Assembly (NCBI GenBank): GCA_964422415.1
Contig: CAYRBI010000003.1
Span: 1-64,000, forward strand
Origin: OLB16 sp964422415
GTDB taxonomy: Bacteria; Hinthialibacterota; Hinthialibacteria; OLB16
Reading direction: 5' to 3'
Length of the DNA: 64,000 bases
The position numbers and the translations under genes are program-made. The notes under the pieces were generated by a model. That model worked only from the letters and a program-made list of their open reading frames with translations. It did no database searches and was not told the origin of the DNA. The stretch's first letter is position 1. Every line of letters starts with the position of its first letter. Below are positions 41,894 to 50,231 of the stretch, piece by piece.

Positions 41894-42298
41894 TTAGTTC
41901 GCCCCATGCCCATGGCATCCGCAGGTGGTCATTACTGCTTCCTCTAATTGTCCTCCTGCTACCAGAAGCGCGGCGGCTTGAGCATCATCTTCCTTTGTGA
42001 GGTACACAGCGATCCCTTTGGAGCGAAGATCCACGAGGAGCCGTGGTCCAAGGCCACCCACCACGACTGCATCACAATCTGTGAGAGCTTCGAGCAAGGA
42101 ACTATGGGTATGAGAATGGTGCGTGGAGTGCGCTCCGCTGCCATCACACAAACCCTGGGCATGGGCGGTCATGGTATTCTGGCGGAACGTCTCCTGCTCC
42201 ACTCCCTCTCCCGACCCGCTGAAGATCACAAAACCACTGCACCGCCCCATATGCTGCGAGACGGACTGACCATCATCCGAAGGAACCGCTATACGCAT
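41894..42298 (-). CDS. NifX/NifB-C family (dinitrogenase Fe-Mo cofactor domain) protein
   Basis: 134 residues. The RNase-H-like fold of the family shows in MRIAVPSDDGQSVSQHMGRC, then CDAVVVGGLGPRLLVDLRSK and GIAVYL, DAQAAALLVAGGQLEEA. Two metal-suggestive stretches stand out: the loop HSTHHSHTHSS (residues 57-68) and the tail TTCGCHGHGAN. ATG 42298 has GGAGGT 11 nt upstream. In genomes without nitrogenase these proteins are thought to bind Fe-S or metal clusters. It is 25 nt downstream of a DUF134 regulator gene and surely in its operon. Confidence 0.88.
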   Translation of the reverse strand: MRIAVPSDDGQSVSQHMGRCSGFVIFSGSGEGVEQETFRQNTMTAHAQGLCDGSGAHSTHHSHTHSSLLEALTDCDAVVVGGLGPRLLVDLRSKGIAVYLTKEDDAQAAALLVAGGQLEEAVMTTCGCHGHGAN

Positions 42299-42323
42299 TG
42301 TGAACATACACCTCCAATGAATT

Positions 42324-42863
42324 TCATCCGGTGATTTCTTCGCCCGGTTCTTTTTCTATATCCACTGCAAGGAACCCTGAGGAGTTCTCAGCTCTTTTCC
42401 GCCTTCCTCGCCGACAGCATCCAGGAGCACCGGAGTACACCATTTCCTCTCCCTGGCATCTCACGCGATGGACACGGTCATATGAACAAAGGGGACATGT
42501 TTCTGGACCTCCCACACCGAGGGGGACCTCAAAGGTCTGATGGCACCCCTCACATTCGTAGATCCTCACCAGATCCTCCCGGATGTGGCCACCCCGGAAG
42601 ATAATCGTCTTCCCATGGATGAGTGCATCCGCGACCTTCCGGTGGGCAGAGGCGAGGACTCTTCCAAAGGTGGCGCGTGAAATCTCCATCCGCTCCGCCG
42701 CCGCCTCATGGTAAAGCCCCTCCAGGTCGGCCAATCGGAGCGCCTCGAGCTCATCCCATCCAAGGACTTGCTCCTCCAGCATCCAGACCGGGACACCACG
42801 CGGTTTATAGACCGTGGCGGCCGGATCCGCATGGACACACCGCCCCTTGACTGGTCGCGCCAT
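42324..42863 (-). CDS. DUF134 (UPF0251) DNA-binding protein with zinc-ribbon-like tail
   Basis: 179 residues. Start ARPVKGRCVHADPAATVYKP, then GWDELEALRLADLEGLYHEA and the helix-turn-helix AAAERMEISRATFGRVLASA, followed by HRKVADALIHGK: the complete DUF134 pattern. A C-terminal extension has cysteine pairs CEGCHQTF and CPLCSYDR and a further SGAPGCCRRGRRKR basic segment, suggesting metal-dependent folding. DUF134 proteins often neighbour NifX-like genes, as here. A perfect 20-bp palindrome over its own promoter suggests autoregulation. Confidence 0.88.
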   Translation of the reverse strand: MARPVKGRCVHADPAATVYKPRGVPVWMLEEQVLGWDELEALRLADLEGLYHEAAAERMEISRATFGRVLASAHRKVADALIHGKTIIFRGGHIREDLVRIYECEGCHQTFEVPLGVGGPETCPLCSYDRVHRVRCQGEEMVYSGAPGCCRRGRRKRAENSSGFLAVDIEKEPGEEITG

Positions 42864-42885
42864 TCCCTTTTCCCTTGGCTCAGTA

Positions 42886-42905
42886 TTATGAGTATATACT
42901 CATAA
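42886..42905 (-). promoter_or_regulatory. perfect 20-bp palindrome over the DUF134 promoter
   Basis: TTATGAGTATATACTCATAA is a perfect palindrome 22 nt upstream of the DUF134 start. On the minus strand it contains a -10-like TATACT with TGGACA about 18 nt upstream as -35. A strong candidate operator for the DUF134 protein itself, or for a metal- or redox-sensing regulator. Confidence 0.65.
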
Positions 42906-42980
42906 CAGACTGACTGTCCAGAAACCACCCCTTTCAAACAGGAAAAAGAGAGAAAGAAGACTTACTAAGAGGAGCCGATT

Positions 42981-45900
42981 TCAGGAGATTGACGAAATAG
43001 GAGAGCCGGGCGGTGTGGTAAACAAATCCGCCTGGCGCTCGATAACCACAACGGCTCTTATCCCACGCAGGCTCTTGAGCCGGTCTAGAAGAACTGTGGA
43101 GGGGACTACCCGTGGCGACCCAAGCCGCGAGATCAGACGCCGCACCCCTGACCGCTTGATGATCCCCGCGCCGTTCTCAAAAACAAGAGGAATTCCTCGT
43201 TCTCCACCGGAAAACCATCGTAAAAAGAGAGAGAGTTGTTCGAGTACCTCGGCGGTGGAGTCCTCCAAGACCACCTTAATTTGACTCCAAGACTCACTGG
43301 CATTCCCTAACAGCGCGGGTGTTTCGCATTCCCGCAACAGATACTGGGGGAGGCCCTGCCCGGTGTAGGGGCGCGAACGGACTTCACAGAAGAGCGGCCA
43401 AGGCTCTTTGAGGTGCATCCGGTAGCCATCCAGCCGCGCGGCCTCTGGGATTGGATGAGGGAGAAGGCTGAGCACCTTGCCGGATTCATCCACCACCCGG
43501 TAGACAGTCTCTTGGTTGAAAAGAAGGAAGGTCACCCAAGGTGATTGGGACACACCACCCGGTTGCGGTTCTCCCGCGGTAGCGAACACATCCACCTCAT
43601 GGACCCAGCCCATTTGAAGCCAATCCGGCTGCCTGGCAAGACCCCCCTCAGCAAACCATTCCTGGGGAAACCATTCCCGGAAAGGCTCAAGTGGATTCTG
43701 GATGATTCCCAGGCGCAACAGGCTGAGTTCGAGGTGTTCCTCGTGATGCAGGCTTAAACTATCCGGACCAACAATGGCGGCCGTTGTTGAATGGGCTTGC
43801 CCGGGGCGGACAGGGAAGAGGGTTTGCTGCGCGGCCCCACCGCCCTGAGCACGCAAGGAGAGGTGCCGGGCGCGGGCCTCGGTAAGGAGTGCTCCGGTGT
43901 TATGGCCGAAAGGCTCGAAAACACCCAGACGGATCAGTTGTGAAAGGAGGTTCCAACTCAGCCGGTGTTCAGGCCAGGACTTGAGCCATTCCTCCCACGA
44001 GAGATCCGGTACCGTTGGGGGCGGCTGGAATAGATCCCGTAAACCACCCCCCTGCAAAGAGCTGGGATAGGATGCCTCCAGGTCCATGGAAATCTGCGGT
44101 CCCACCCCAAGGATATTCTGTGTCCCCAAACGAAGCTGCCCTGTAGATGGTGAGAAATCATAACGCCCACCCGGAACCGCGCGAGGCGGGTCGAGCCGCG
44201 TGCCGCGCGCTCTCAGCAGGCTGTAGAGTTCACGGCGATCCTCGGTTTCACCGGGATAGAGGTAAGACAGGATCGCAGTCATTGCCGCGGGATCCCGCGC
44301 AAAGGCATCGGCCATGGCCAGCAGCTGCTCAGCCTTCCTTAAAAACTCAGGACGGGATGGAAGGGGGTTGGGATTACCCAGGAACTGGACCACCGTTTCC
44401 CTTGTGTTCCGGTCCCACACATGTTGATCCCGGCTGGAGACCGGGTCCGGTTGCGGCCCCCCCTCTTCCAGGGAGAGCCACAGATCCATCTCCTCCGCTG
44501 TCAGGCGAAGAGCAGCGGTTCCCACCTGGTGGATCTGCTCCCGGTAGAGGAGCCAACCTCCCGTTCCTTGAGTGAACCGTTCCAAAGCTGCGCCAACATC
44601 CCCACGGATCCTGGCATCGAGGCCACTCTCATCAGCGGATCTGGTCCAATCCTCCCACCAGGGAGGCACTCCTCCTTCGGAGCGGAGAGGGTGTTCTCTT
44701 TGGACTGCGATCAGACGCAGATTCTCCCGCTGGGTCCAGAAGGACCAATGCCAGGCTAAAGCGAGCAGGTCCGCCAGCTCACCAATGAATGTGGGCATGG
44801 CCGCACAGATCCACCTCCAGAGGAGCGGACGGTAACCAGTGGAACCGGGAATGGTCAACAGGCGCAGGAGCGATGCTGAAAGGCCGAGAACCTCGATCTT
44901 GCCAGTGTCATCCGCATACCCCTGATCCCGGAAGACCTCGCCGCGATGCTTCTCGATCCAGGTGGTAATCGATTCACGGGATTCTTCGCGGCGGGGCAGG
45001 ACCGGGACAGTGTCCCGGTAAAACGGCGCGCAGGAGAGGGTCTGAGTATTCGATGCCAAGAGCCGCAGAACCAAGGTTCCCACGGTCAGGGCATCGATGG
45101 GGTCTGTGTCCAATTCTGGATACCCGGTTTTCGCGGGCGCGAACACCTGTTCGAGGTTGACCGCAGAGACAATCAGCGAGGCCGGAGCATCACTGGAGGT
45201 GGAGCCTCCCCCTTGATCCAGGAAAGATGGGAGTGGAGGAAGCTTATCCGGGGGATCACCGGGAAATTCCAGATCCTCCCAGTGGGCAAGCAAACGGTAG
45301 CCAGCATGGACAAGATCCTCATGGTCATCTGGGGCGGGAGCCGCGAAGCCACATCTTCCTTTCCCCAACAGAGCATTGAGAGACGCGAGTACCTCCTGCT
45401 CCCATTGGTGAGGGCAATCCACCTCGACTGGAGCATGAAGAGAGTCTTGAACTCCAGGATGGAAGGAGATGCCTTCATGGTAGGGATCGACACGGGTCAG
45501 GCCGAGGAGATGCGCGAAGAGCGAGGAGGTGGTCCATTCAGCTGTAGGCCGGAGTGTCCCCGGTGGCAGCCCCAGCCGCTTACGAACATCCCACAGGAGA
45601 AGCCACACAGTGGGCCAGCGGGTCTGTTTGAGGTATTGGAATTCTTCGACCAGCCGCTCCTTGACCCCTTCCCGGCGGATATGACCGGTGGCGATGGCGG
45701 TTTCCTGACCTAGGGTCCAAAAGAAGGAGGCGGCATCGGTACCCCGTGGAACCGGGTAGACCGGGAAGGTCAAACCACTGTGTTGATAGGGATCGAAGGG
45801 TTTGGCGGTCAGCTTCTCGACACCACGGAAGGCAGGAGTAAGCCCTTGCAGGAGCCTTACCACCCGCTCCGCATGGGGAATACGCCCTGGCAGATCTCTT

Positions 45901-46769
45901 GAACTGGTGACATTTCCCTGCCCCGTAAGCCGTGCGGCACATCCCCAGAAACGGTCATGCTGTGTCCGGTAGGCGGCTTGTACACACGCGAGCGGCGGAA
46001 TTGGAAGAGGCGACCGGGAGGGAGAGGTTGTGGCGGTTTCTATAATCCCACCCGTTCGTGAATCAAAACAACAGAGACCTACTTGATCATGTGGCCACTG
46101 TTCCAGAAATGTGGACATCCAAGCAAAGCGTTCTCTGTCTGCACGGTTGGTAGGAATCCGTTGAAGAGCTGATCCAGCCAATCCCGCCACCAGGAAAACT
46201 CCCTCACAGAAATTCAAAAGAACCTCGGGATGAACACCCTTTTCCGCCGATAGATCCCAGGCTTGTTTGATCTTGAGCAGATTCCGGAAGCCGGCATGGT
46301 TGACCGCAAGCAGGGCGGCCCGCTCACAAGCACAAGCTGGAGTACCATTAGCAATCCGTTGAATAACTCTTTGTTCTTTTGGCACCATGGATTCCCGCCT
46401 TCGCGGGAATGACGATTTCCGAAGAATTTCGCTTATTCTGTCATTCCCGCGAAGGCGGGAATCCATGGTCACGTTCTCTTTCAACAGGCTGTTGGGGGAC
46501 AGTAAGAGATCGAAGACATCGGGACTCCGGATCTCTGCTAGGCCTGAAGGGGGTGTAATGAGAACTGTCATCCCGGCCAGACCCAGCATGTGGTTTCTGG
46601 CGCAGGCCTCCAGGAAGCTTGGTCCTCCCTGGAGGGTACCCGTGTCCACCAACGCGGCTACACGGTAGCCCACCTCGGCGGCCGCCTGGACCAGCAGGTT
46701 GGGTGGCACAATCCCCCCCATACGGTCATGGGAGGACTGTAACAGGATAAGGGGCCCATGGTTTGGCAT
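42981..46769 (-). CDS. degenerate DnaE-like protein (DNA polymerase III alpha homologue, catalytic residues lost)
   Basis: 1262 residues from ATG 46769 (AAGGA 9-10 nt upstream). The N-terminus follows the PHP domain (NLLVQAAAEVGYRVAALVDT, GGPSFLEACARNHMLGLAGM), but the metal histidines are replaced (HxH by LxQ, DHG by DTG). RAALLAVNHAGFRNLLKIKQ matches the DnaE LAKNxxGYxNLLKL segment. Around 398-452 the text follows GPGRGSAAGSLVAYLLGIT-IDP, with SSLFAHLLGLTRVDP kept but the RGS loop changed and the catalytic PDxDxD replaced by APVEVD. TGGWLLYREQIHQVG (about 736-750) matches the YQEQVM segment. So the fold is probably kept and polymerase activity lost. Residues ~93-138 are encoded by an inserted 134-bp repeat. 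Confidence 0.75.
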   Translation of the reverse strand: MPNHGPLILLQSSHDRMGGIVPPNLLVQAAAEVGYRVAALVDTGTLQGGPSFLEACARNHMLGLAGMTVLITPPSGLAEIRSPDVFDLLLSPNSLLKENVTMDSRLRGNDRISEILRKSSFPRRRESMVPKEQRVIQRIANGTPACACERAALLAVNHAGFRNLLKIKQAWDLSAEKGVHPEVLLNFCEGVFLVAGLAGSALQRIPTNRADRERFAWMSTFLEQWPHDQVGLCCFDSRTGGIIETATTSPSRSPLPIPPLACVQAAYRTQHDRFWGCAARLTGQGNVTSSRDLPGRIPHAERVVRLLQGLTPAFRGVEKLTAKPFDPYQHSGLTFPVYPVPRGTDAASFFWTLGQETAIATGHIRREGVKERLVEEFQYLKQTRWPTVWLLLWDVRKRLGLPPGTLRPTAEWTTSSLFAHLLGLTRVDPYHEGISFHPGVQDSLHAPVEVDCPHQWEQEVLASLNALLGKGRCGFAAPAPDDHEDLVHAGYRLLAHWEDLEFPGDPPDKLPPLPSFLDQGGGSTSSDAPASLIVSAVNLEQVFAPAKTGYPELDTDPIDALTVGTLVLRLLASNTQTLSCAPFYRDTVPVLPRREESRESITTWIEKHRGEVFRDQGYADDTGKIEVLGLSASLLRLLTIPGSTGYRPLLWRWICAAMPTFIGELADLLALAWHWSFWTQRENLRLIAVQREHPLRSEGGVPPWWEDWTRSADESGLDARIRGDVGAALERFTQGTGGWLLYREQIHQVGTAALRLTAEEMDLWLSLEEGGPQPDPVSSRDQHVWDRNTRETVVQFLGNPNPLPSRPEFLRKAEQLLAMADAFARDPAAMTAILSYLYPGETEDRRELYSLLRARGTRLDPPRAVPGGRYDFSPSTGQLRLGTQNILGVGPQISMDLEASYPSSLQGGGLRDLFQPPPTVPDLSWEEWLKSWPEHRLSWNLLSQLIRLGVFEPFGHNTGALLTEARARHLSLRAQGGGAAQQTLFPVRPGQAHSTTAAIVGPDSLSLHHEEHLELSLLRLGIIQNPLEPFREWFPQEWFAEGGLARQPDWLQMGWVHEVDVFATAGEPQPGGVSQSPWVTFLLFNQETVYRVVDESGKVLSLLPHPIPEAARLDGYRMHLKEPWPLFCEVRSRPYTGQGLPQYLLRECETPALLGNASESWSQIKVVLEDSTAEVLEQLSLFLRWFSGGERGIPLVFENGAGIIKRSGVRRLISRLGSPRVVPSTVLLDRLKSLRGIRAVVVIERQADLFTTPPGSPISSIS
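46358..46491 (-). mobile_element. 134-bp palindromic element inserted in frame in the DnaE-like gene
   Basis: Same length and layout as 365-498, in opposite orientation: a perfect 30-bp inverted repeat (46384-46413 and 46440-46469), a 26-bp spacer that matches the other copy's reverse complement with few changes, and ends GTTGAATAA and TTTCAACAGGCTG. It is translated as MDSRLRGND...SSFPRRRES without a stop. No clear target duplication remains at 46348-46357 versus 46492-46501. Confidence 0.85.
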
Positions 46770-46923
46770 ACACGGGAATCCTTGGGAAAAGGGAGCAAAA
46801 TGACAAGACACCCCCATTCCCATATACTGCTCGAGCCGGTATAGTCACTTTCAACACCGGGCCCATGAGGATGCAGGATTTCCCCATGCGGCTCAAGACA
46901 GGCCGATTTCCCCGGAGTAAAAA

Positions 46924-47913
46924 ATGGCAACCAAACGTACCAAAGACCAGAAAGGCACCTGGGTCACCTACCGTCCCGATATCAAGGTAATGGACTGCAC
47001 GGTCCGGGATGGTGGCCTGATTAACAACCACAACTTCGAGGACTCTTTTGTCCGCGCGGTCTACCAAACATGTGTCGCCGCGGGTATCGACTACATGGAA
47101 ATCGGCTACAAAGGAGCCCAGCGCCTCTACTCCCCCACCGAGCATGGCAAGTGGAAGCATTGCAGCGAAGACGACCTGCGCCGCATCATGGATGACAATC
47201 CGGCCAATCTGAAAATTTCAGCCATGGCCGACGCGGACCGGTGTGATTACCACGTGGATATTCTCCCCAAAAAGGAGAGCGTCCTCGATATGATCCGCGT
47301 GGCCTGCTACATCAATCAGATCCCCACCGCGATCGACATGGTCAAAGATGCCACCGATAAGGGGTATGAAACCACAGTCAACATCATGGCGGTCTCGACA
47401 GTCCATGAAAAAGACCTGCTGGAAGCCCTCGAGGTCCTGGCCGAAACCCCCGTCGGCTCGGTGTACATTGTGGACAGCAACGGCGCCCTTTATTCAGAGG
47501 AAATCCAGGATCTCACACGTCAATTCCGCCGGGCCTTGAATGGGACGGATAAACTAGTGGGGATCCACGCCCACAACAATCAACAATTAGCCTACGCCAA
47601 CACCATCGAGGCCATTGTTTGTGGGGCGAGTATGCTCGATGCAACCATCAACGGTATGGGACGTGGCGCGGGGAACTGTCCGCTCGAACTGCTCATCGGA
47701 TTCCTGCACAATCCGAAATTTAAGCTGCGTCCCATCTTGGAGTGCATTCAAAACGTATTTCTTCCCATGCGGGACAAGATGGAGTGGGGGTATCAGCTGG
47801 CCTATATGGTCACTGGCCAGCTCAACCAACACCCACGCTATGCCATTAAGGTACGTGAGAGTTCAACCCCGGATGATATTGTCGGTTTTTACGACCAAAT
47901 GACAAACGATTAA
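46924..47913 (+). CDS. DRE-TIM metallolyase (HMG-CoA lyase/4-hydroxy-2-oxovalerate aldolase-like)
   Basis: 329 residues. The barrel begins IKVMDCTVRDGGLINNHNF, carrying the Arg-Asp pair of the family (here DCTVRDGG). YIVDSNGALYSEEI and GIHAHNNQQLAYANTIEAIV supply the metal His-x-His, and GMGRGAGNCPLELLIG is the closing loop. Aldol or Claisen-type lyases of this type cleave 4-hydroxy-2-oxo acids or join acetyl groups to oxo acids. No acetaldehyde dehydrogenase partner is present, so a classic meta-cleavage role is unlikely. It is divergent from the DnaE-like gene and 17 nt ahead of an esterase gene. Confidence 0.85.
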   Translation: MATKRTKDQKGTWVTYRPDIKVMDCTVRDGGLINNHNFEDSFVRAVYQTCVAAGIDYMEIGYKGAQRLYSPTEHGKWKHCSEDDLRRIMDDNPANLKISAMADADRCDYHVDILPKKESVLDMIRVACYINQIPTAIDMVKDATDKGYETTVNIMAVSTVHEKDLLEALEVLAETPVGSVYIVDSNGALYSEEIQDLTRQFRRALNGTDKLVGIHAHNNQQLAYANTIEAIVCGASMLDATINGMGRGAGNCPLELLIGFLHNPKFKLRPILECIQNVFLPMRDKMEWGYQLAYMVTGQLNQHPRYAIKVRESSTPDDIVGFYDQMTND

Positions 47914-47930
47914 TTACTGGAGGATCCCTG

Positions 47931-48656
47931 GTGCTGATGAGAAATCTTAGTCTGGCTATGCTTGTTTCACTCTCCGCCGTGTCTTTCGCGCAAGGCGAGG
48001 GGGAAAAGGCCAAACCCATCCAGCAGGCTTGCACCTTTGAGAAAGAGGTGAAGGTGACCCTGCATTACCTGCTCTACCTGCCAGAAGATTATGACAAGGA
48101 TCCGAACAAGAAGTGGCCCATGATTTTGTTCCTGCATGGAGCGGGCGAGCGTGGAAATGATCTGGAAAAGGTCAAGAAGCATGGCCCACCGAAGATGATC
48201 GCCGAGGGGTCGAAATTTCCCTTCATCGTGGTTTCTCCGCAGTGTCCCGATGACCGGTGGTGGGATACCGATAGCCTCTTCCTTCTACTAGATGAGATCC
48301 AAGACAAGTACCGGGTCGACAAGAACCGGACCTATCTGACAGGGATAAGCATGGGCGGTTTCGGAAGTTGGGACATGGCCAGCAAACAGCCTGAGCGTTT
48401 CGCTGCAATCGCTCCCATCTGTGGCGGTGGTAATCCCTTCTTCGGACCGCGTTTGAAAACTGTGCCGATCTGGGTTTTTCATGGTGGCAAGGACAGTGTG
48501 GTCCCCTTGCAGAAATCACAGGAGATGGTGGATGCGGTCAAGAACGCCGGTGGCGATGTGAAGTTCACGGTCTACCCAGACGCCGATCATGACTCCTGGA
48601 CTGAGACCTACAACAACCCAGATCTTTACGAGTGGTTTTTGAAACACTCGCGGTGA
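47931..48656 (+). CDS. secreted alpha/beta-hydrolase (esterase D/feruloyl esterase-like)
   Basis: 241 residues with signal peptide (MRNLSLAMLVSLSAVSFAQG). GTG 47931 is 7 nt after GGAGG; ATG 47937 is an alternative. The fold shows in YLLYLPEDYDKDPNKKWPMI, oxyanion region FLHGAGERGND, nucleophile GISMGGFGSWDMA, Asp in VFHGGKDSVVP and His in YPDADHDSWTETY. Such enzymes release acyl or feruloyl groups from polysaccharides. Likely co-transcribed with the aldolase gene upstream. Confidence 0.88.
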   Translation: MLMRNLSLAMLVSLSAVSFAQGEGEKAKPIQQACTFEKEVKVTLHYLLYLPEDYDKDPNKKWPMILFLHGAGERGNDLEKVKKHGPPKMIAEGSKFPFIVVSPQCPDDRWWDTDSLFLLLDEIQDKYRVDKNRTYLTGISMGGFGSWDMASKQPERFAAIAPICGGGNPFFGPRLKTVPIWVFHGGKDSVVPLQKSQEMVDAVKNAGGDVKFTVYPDADHDSWTETYNNPDLYEWFLKHSR

Positions 48657-48699
48657 TTTTTTTAAATAACCTCGCACTCTTGCTGGGTGCGAAGTCCTT

Positions 48700-48754
48700 C
48701 TCCCCCCCACCCCAACCCTCCCCCGCCAGGGGGGAGGGTTGGGGTGGGGGGGAG
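48700..48754. repeat. 55-bp C/G-rich perfect palindrome
   Basis: A 24-nt arm (48700-48723) pairs perfectly with 48731-48754 across a 7-nt loop. The direct repeat TTTAAATAA occurs at 48661-48669 and 48765-48773, and could be a target duplication of a slightly larger element. It sits between the esterase stop and the MBOAT start and would end or attenuate transcription. Confidence 0.7.
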
Positions 48755-48797
48755 GTTTACAGGATTTAAATAAGAGACCAATCCCCCTTCCTCCTCC

Positions 48798-50231
48798 ATG
48801 ACCTTTAACTCTTTCACTTTTGTTTTCTTCTTTCTGATTGTCTACTCGCTCTACCTGATTCTCAACCATCGCGGGCAGAACCGGATGCTCCTGGTAGCGA
48901 GCATTATCTTTTATGGCTGGTGGGACTGGCGCTTTCTCTCCCTGTTGTTTGTCTCGATCGGGATTGATTATGTATGCGGGTTGGGGATGGGATCGACAGA
49001 ATCTCCCACGAAACGGCGCCTCTATCTCCTGATTGCAGTGTGCGGTGATCTAGGAATTCTATTCTTTTTCAAATACTTCAATTTTTTCCTGGAAACGGGG
49101 GCCGAGTTTCTCACCTTCCTGGGATTTCAGGCTCATCCCAAAACCCTAGGGATCATCCTCCCCATCGGGATTTCCTTTTACACCTTCCAGGCCATGAGCT
49201 ACACCATCGATGTCTACCGGCGGGAGACTCAACCGATCCGTAGTATCGCGGATTTCTGCTTGTACATCCTGTTCTTTCCCCAGCTGGTGGCTGGCCCCAT
49301 CGAGCGTTCCACCAACCTGCTGCCCATGATCTTGAAGGAGCGGAGTTTAAATTGGCCGCAATTCAGGGCGGGGCTTTCGTTGATACTGATGGGGTATTTC
49401 AAGAAGATCGTGGTGGCCGACAACCTGGCGCCAGTGGTGGATTCCGTCCTGGATTCTCCCGGCGTAATGCTTCTTTCTGGGGTAAATATCCTGATCGGGG
49501 TATATGCCTTCGCCTTTCAGATCTATGGTGATTTCGCGGGTTACAGCGATATCGCACGGGGAATGGCCAAGATGATGGGCTTTGAGCTGATGCTCAACTT
49601 CAACCGCCCGTATTTCGCCACCAATCCCTCGGATTTCTGGCGCCGTTGGCACATCAGCCTCTCCACCTGGCTGCGGGATTATCTCTACATTCCACTGGGC
49701 GGCAGCCGCCATGGAACCTTCGCCACCTACCGCAACCTCATGGTCACGATGGTGCTGGGGGGACTCTGGCATGGCGCGGCCATCCATTTCGTCCTGTGGG
49801 GTTTTTACCATGGTCTCCTCTTGGTCCTCTACCGTCCGGTGGCCAATGGAATCACCCGTTTGACATCGGGATTGCCCACACTGTGGAGACAACCACTGAC
49901 AGTTGTCTCGATGATCTTCATGTTCCACTTGAGCTGCTATGGCTGGCTGCTTTTCCGTGTGTCCACCTGGCGGCGGATTGGGATCATGACCAACCACCTC
50001 TTCACCCAATTCTCTCCAGGCACGATCCACCTGCCCTTCGTGGCTCCACTCCTGTACTTCGCGCTCCCACTCCTGCTCTATGAAATTATGCTGGAATCGA
50101 AAGCCCGGCCAGGTGGCCCACACCAGCCTATTCCAGTCTGGCTGAACAGTCTGATGCATGTGTACATGTTCACGATGATCCTGTGTCATGGAGTTTTGGA
50201 AGGTGCCCAGTTCATCTATTTTCAGTTTTGA
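48798..50231 (+). CDS. MBOAT family O-acyltransferase (AlgI-like)
   Basis: 477 residues with about ten membrane helices. Family motifs are the catalytic histidine in VLGGLWHGAAIHFVLWGFYHG (quoted in part), the FNRPYFATNPSDFWRRWHIS segment and TWLRDYLYIPLGGSRHG. AlgI-like proteins pass acyl groups (usually acetyl) across the inner membrane for O-acylation of a surface or secreted polysaccharide. The next gene is an SGNH-fold protein that overlaps by 44 nt, the usual partner that completes the transfer. Confidence 0.95.
   Translation: MTFNSFTFVFFFLIVYSLYLILNHRGQNRMLLVASIIFYGWWDWRFLSLLFVSIGIDYVCGLGMGSTESPTKRRLYLLIAVCGDLGILFFFKYFNFFLETGAEFLTFLGFQAHPKTLGIILPIGISFYTFQAMSYTIDVYRRETQPIRSIADFCLYILFFPQLVAGPIERSTNLLPMILKERSLNWPQFRAGLSLILMGYFKKIVVADNLAPVVDSVLDSPGVMLLSGVNILIGVYAFAFQIYGDFAGYSDIARGMAKMMGFELMLNFNRPYFATNPSDFWRRWHISLSTWLRDYLYIPLGGSRHGTFATYRNLMVTMVLGGLWHGAAIHFVLWGFYHGLLLVLYRPVANGITRLTSGLPTLWRQPLTVVSMIFMFHLSCYGWLLFRVSTWRRIGIMTNHLFTQFSPGTIHLPFVAPLLYFALPLLLYEIMLESKARPGGPHQPIPVWLNSLMHVYMFTMILCHGVLEGAQFIYFQF

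Noticed and set aside
46770..46860. Possible palindromic operator near CATATACTGCTCGAG between the DnaE-like and aldolase genes
   Set aside because: The two halves do not align as a true inverted repeat when checked base by base.
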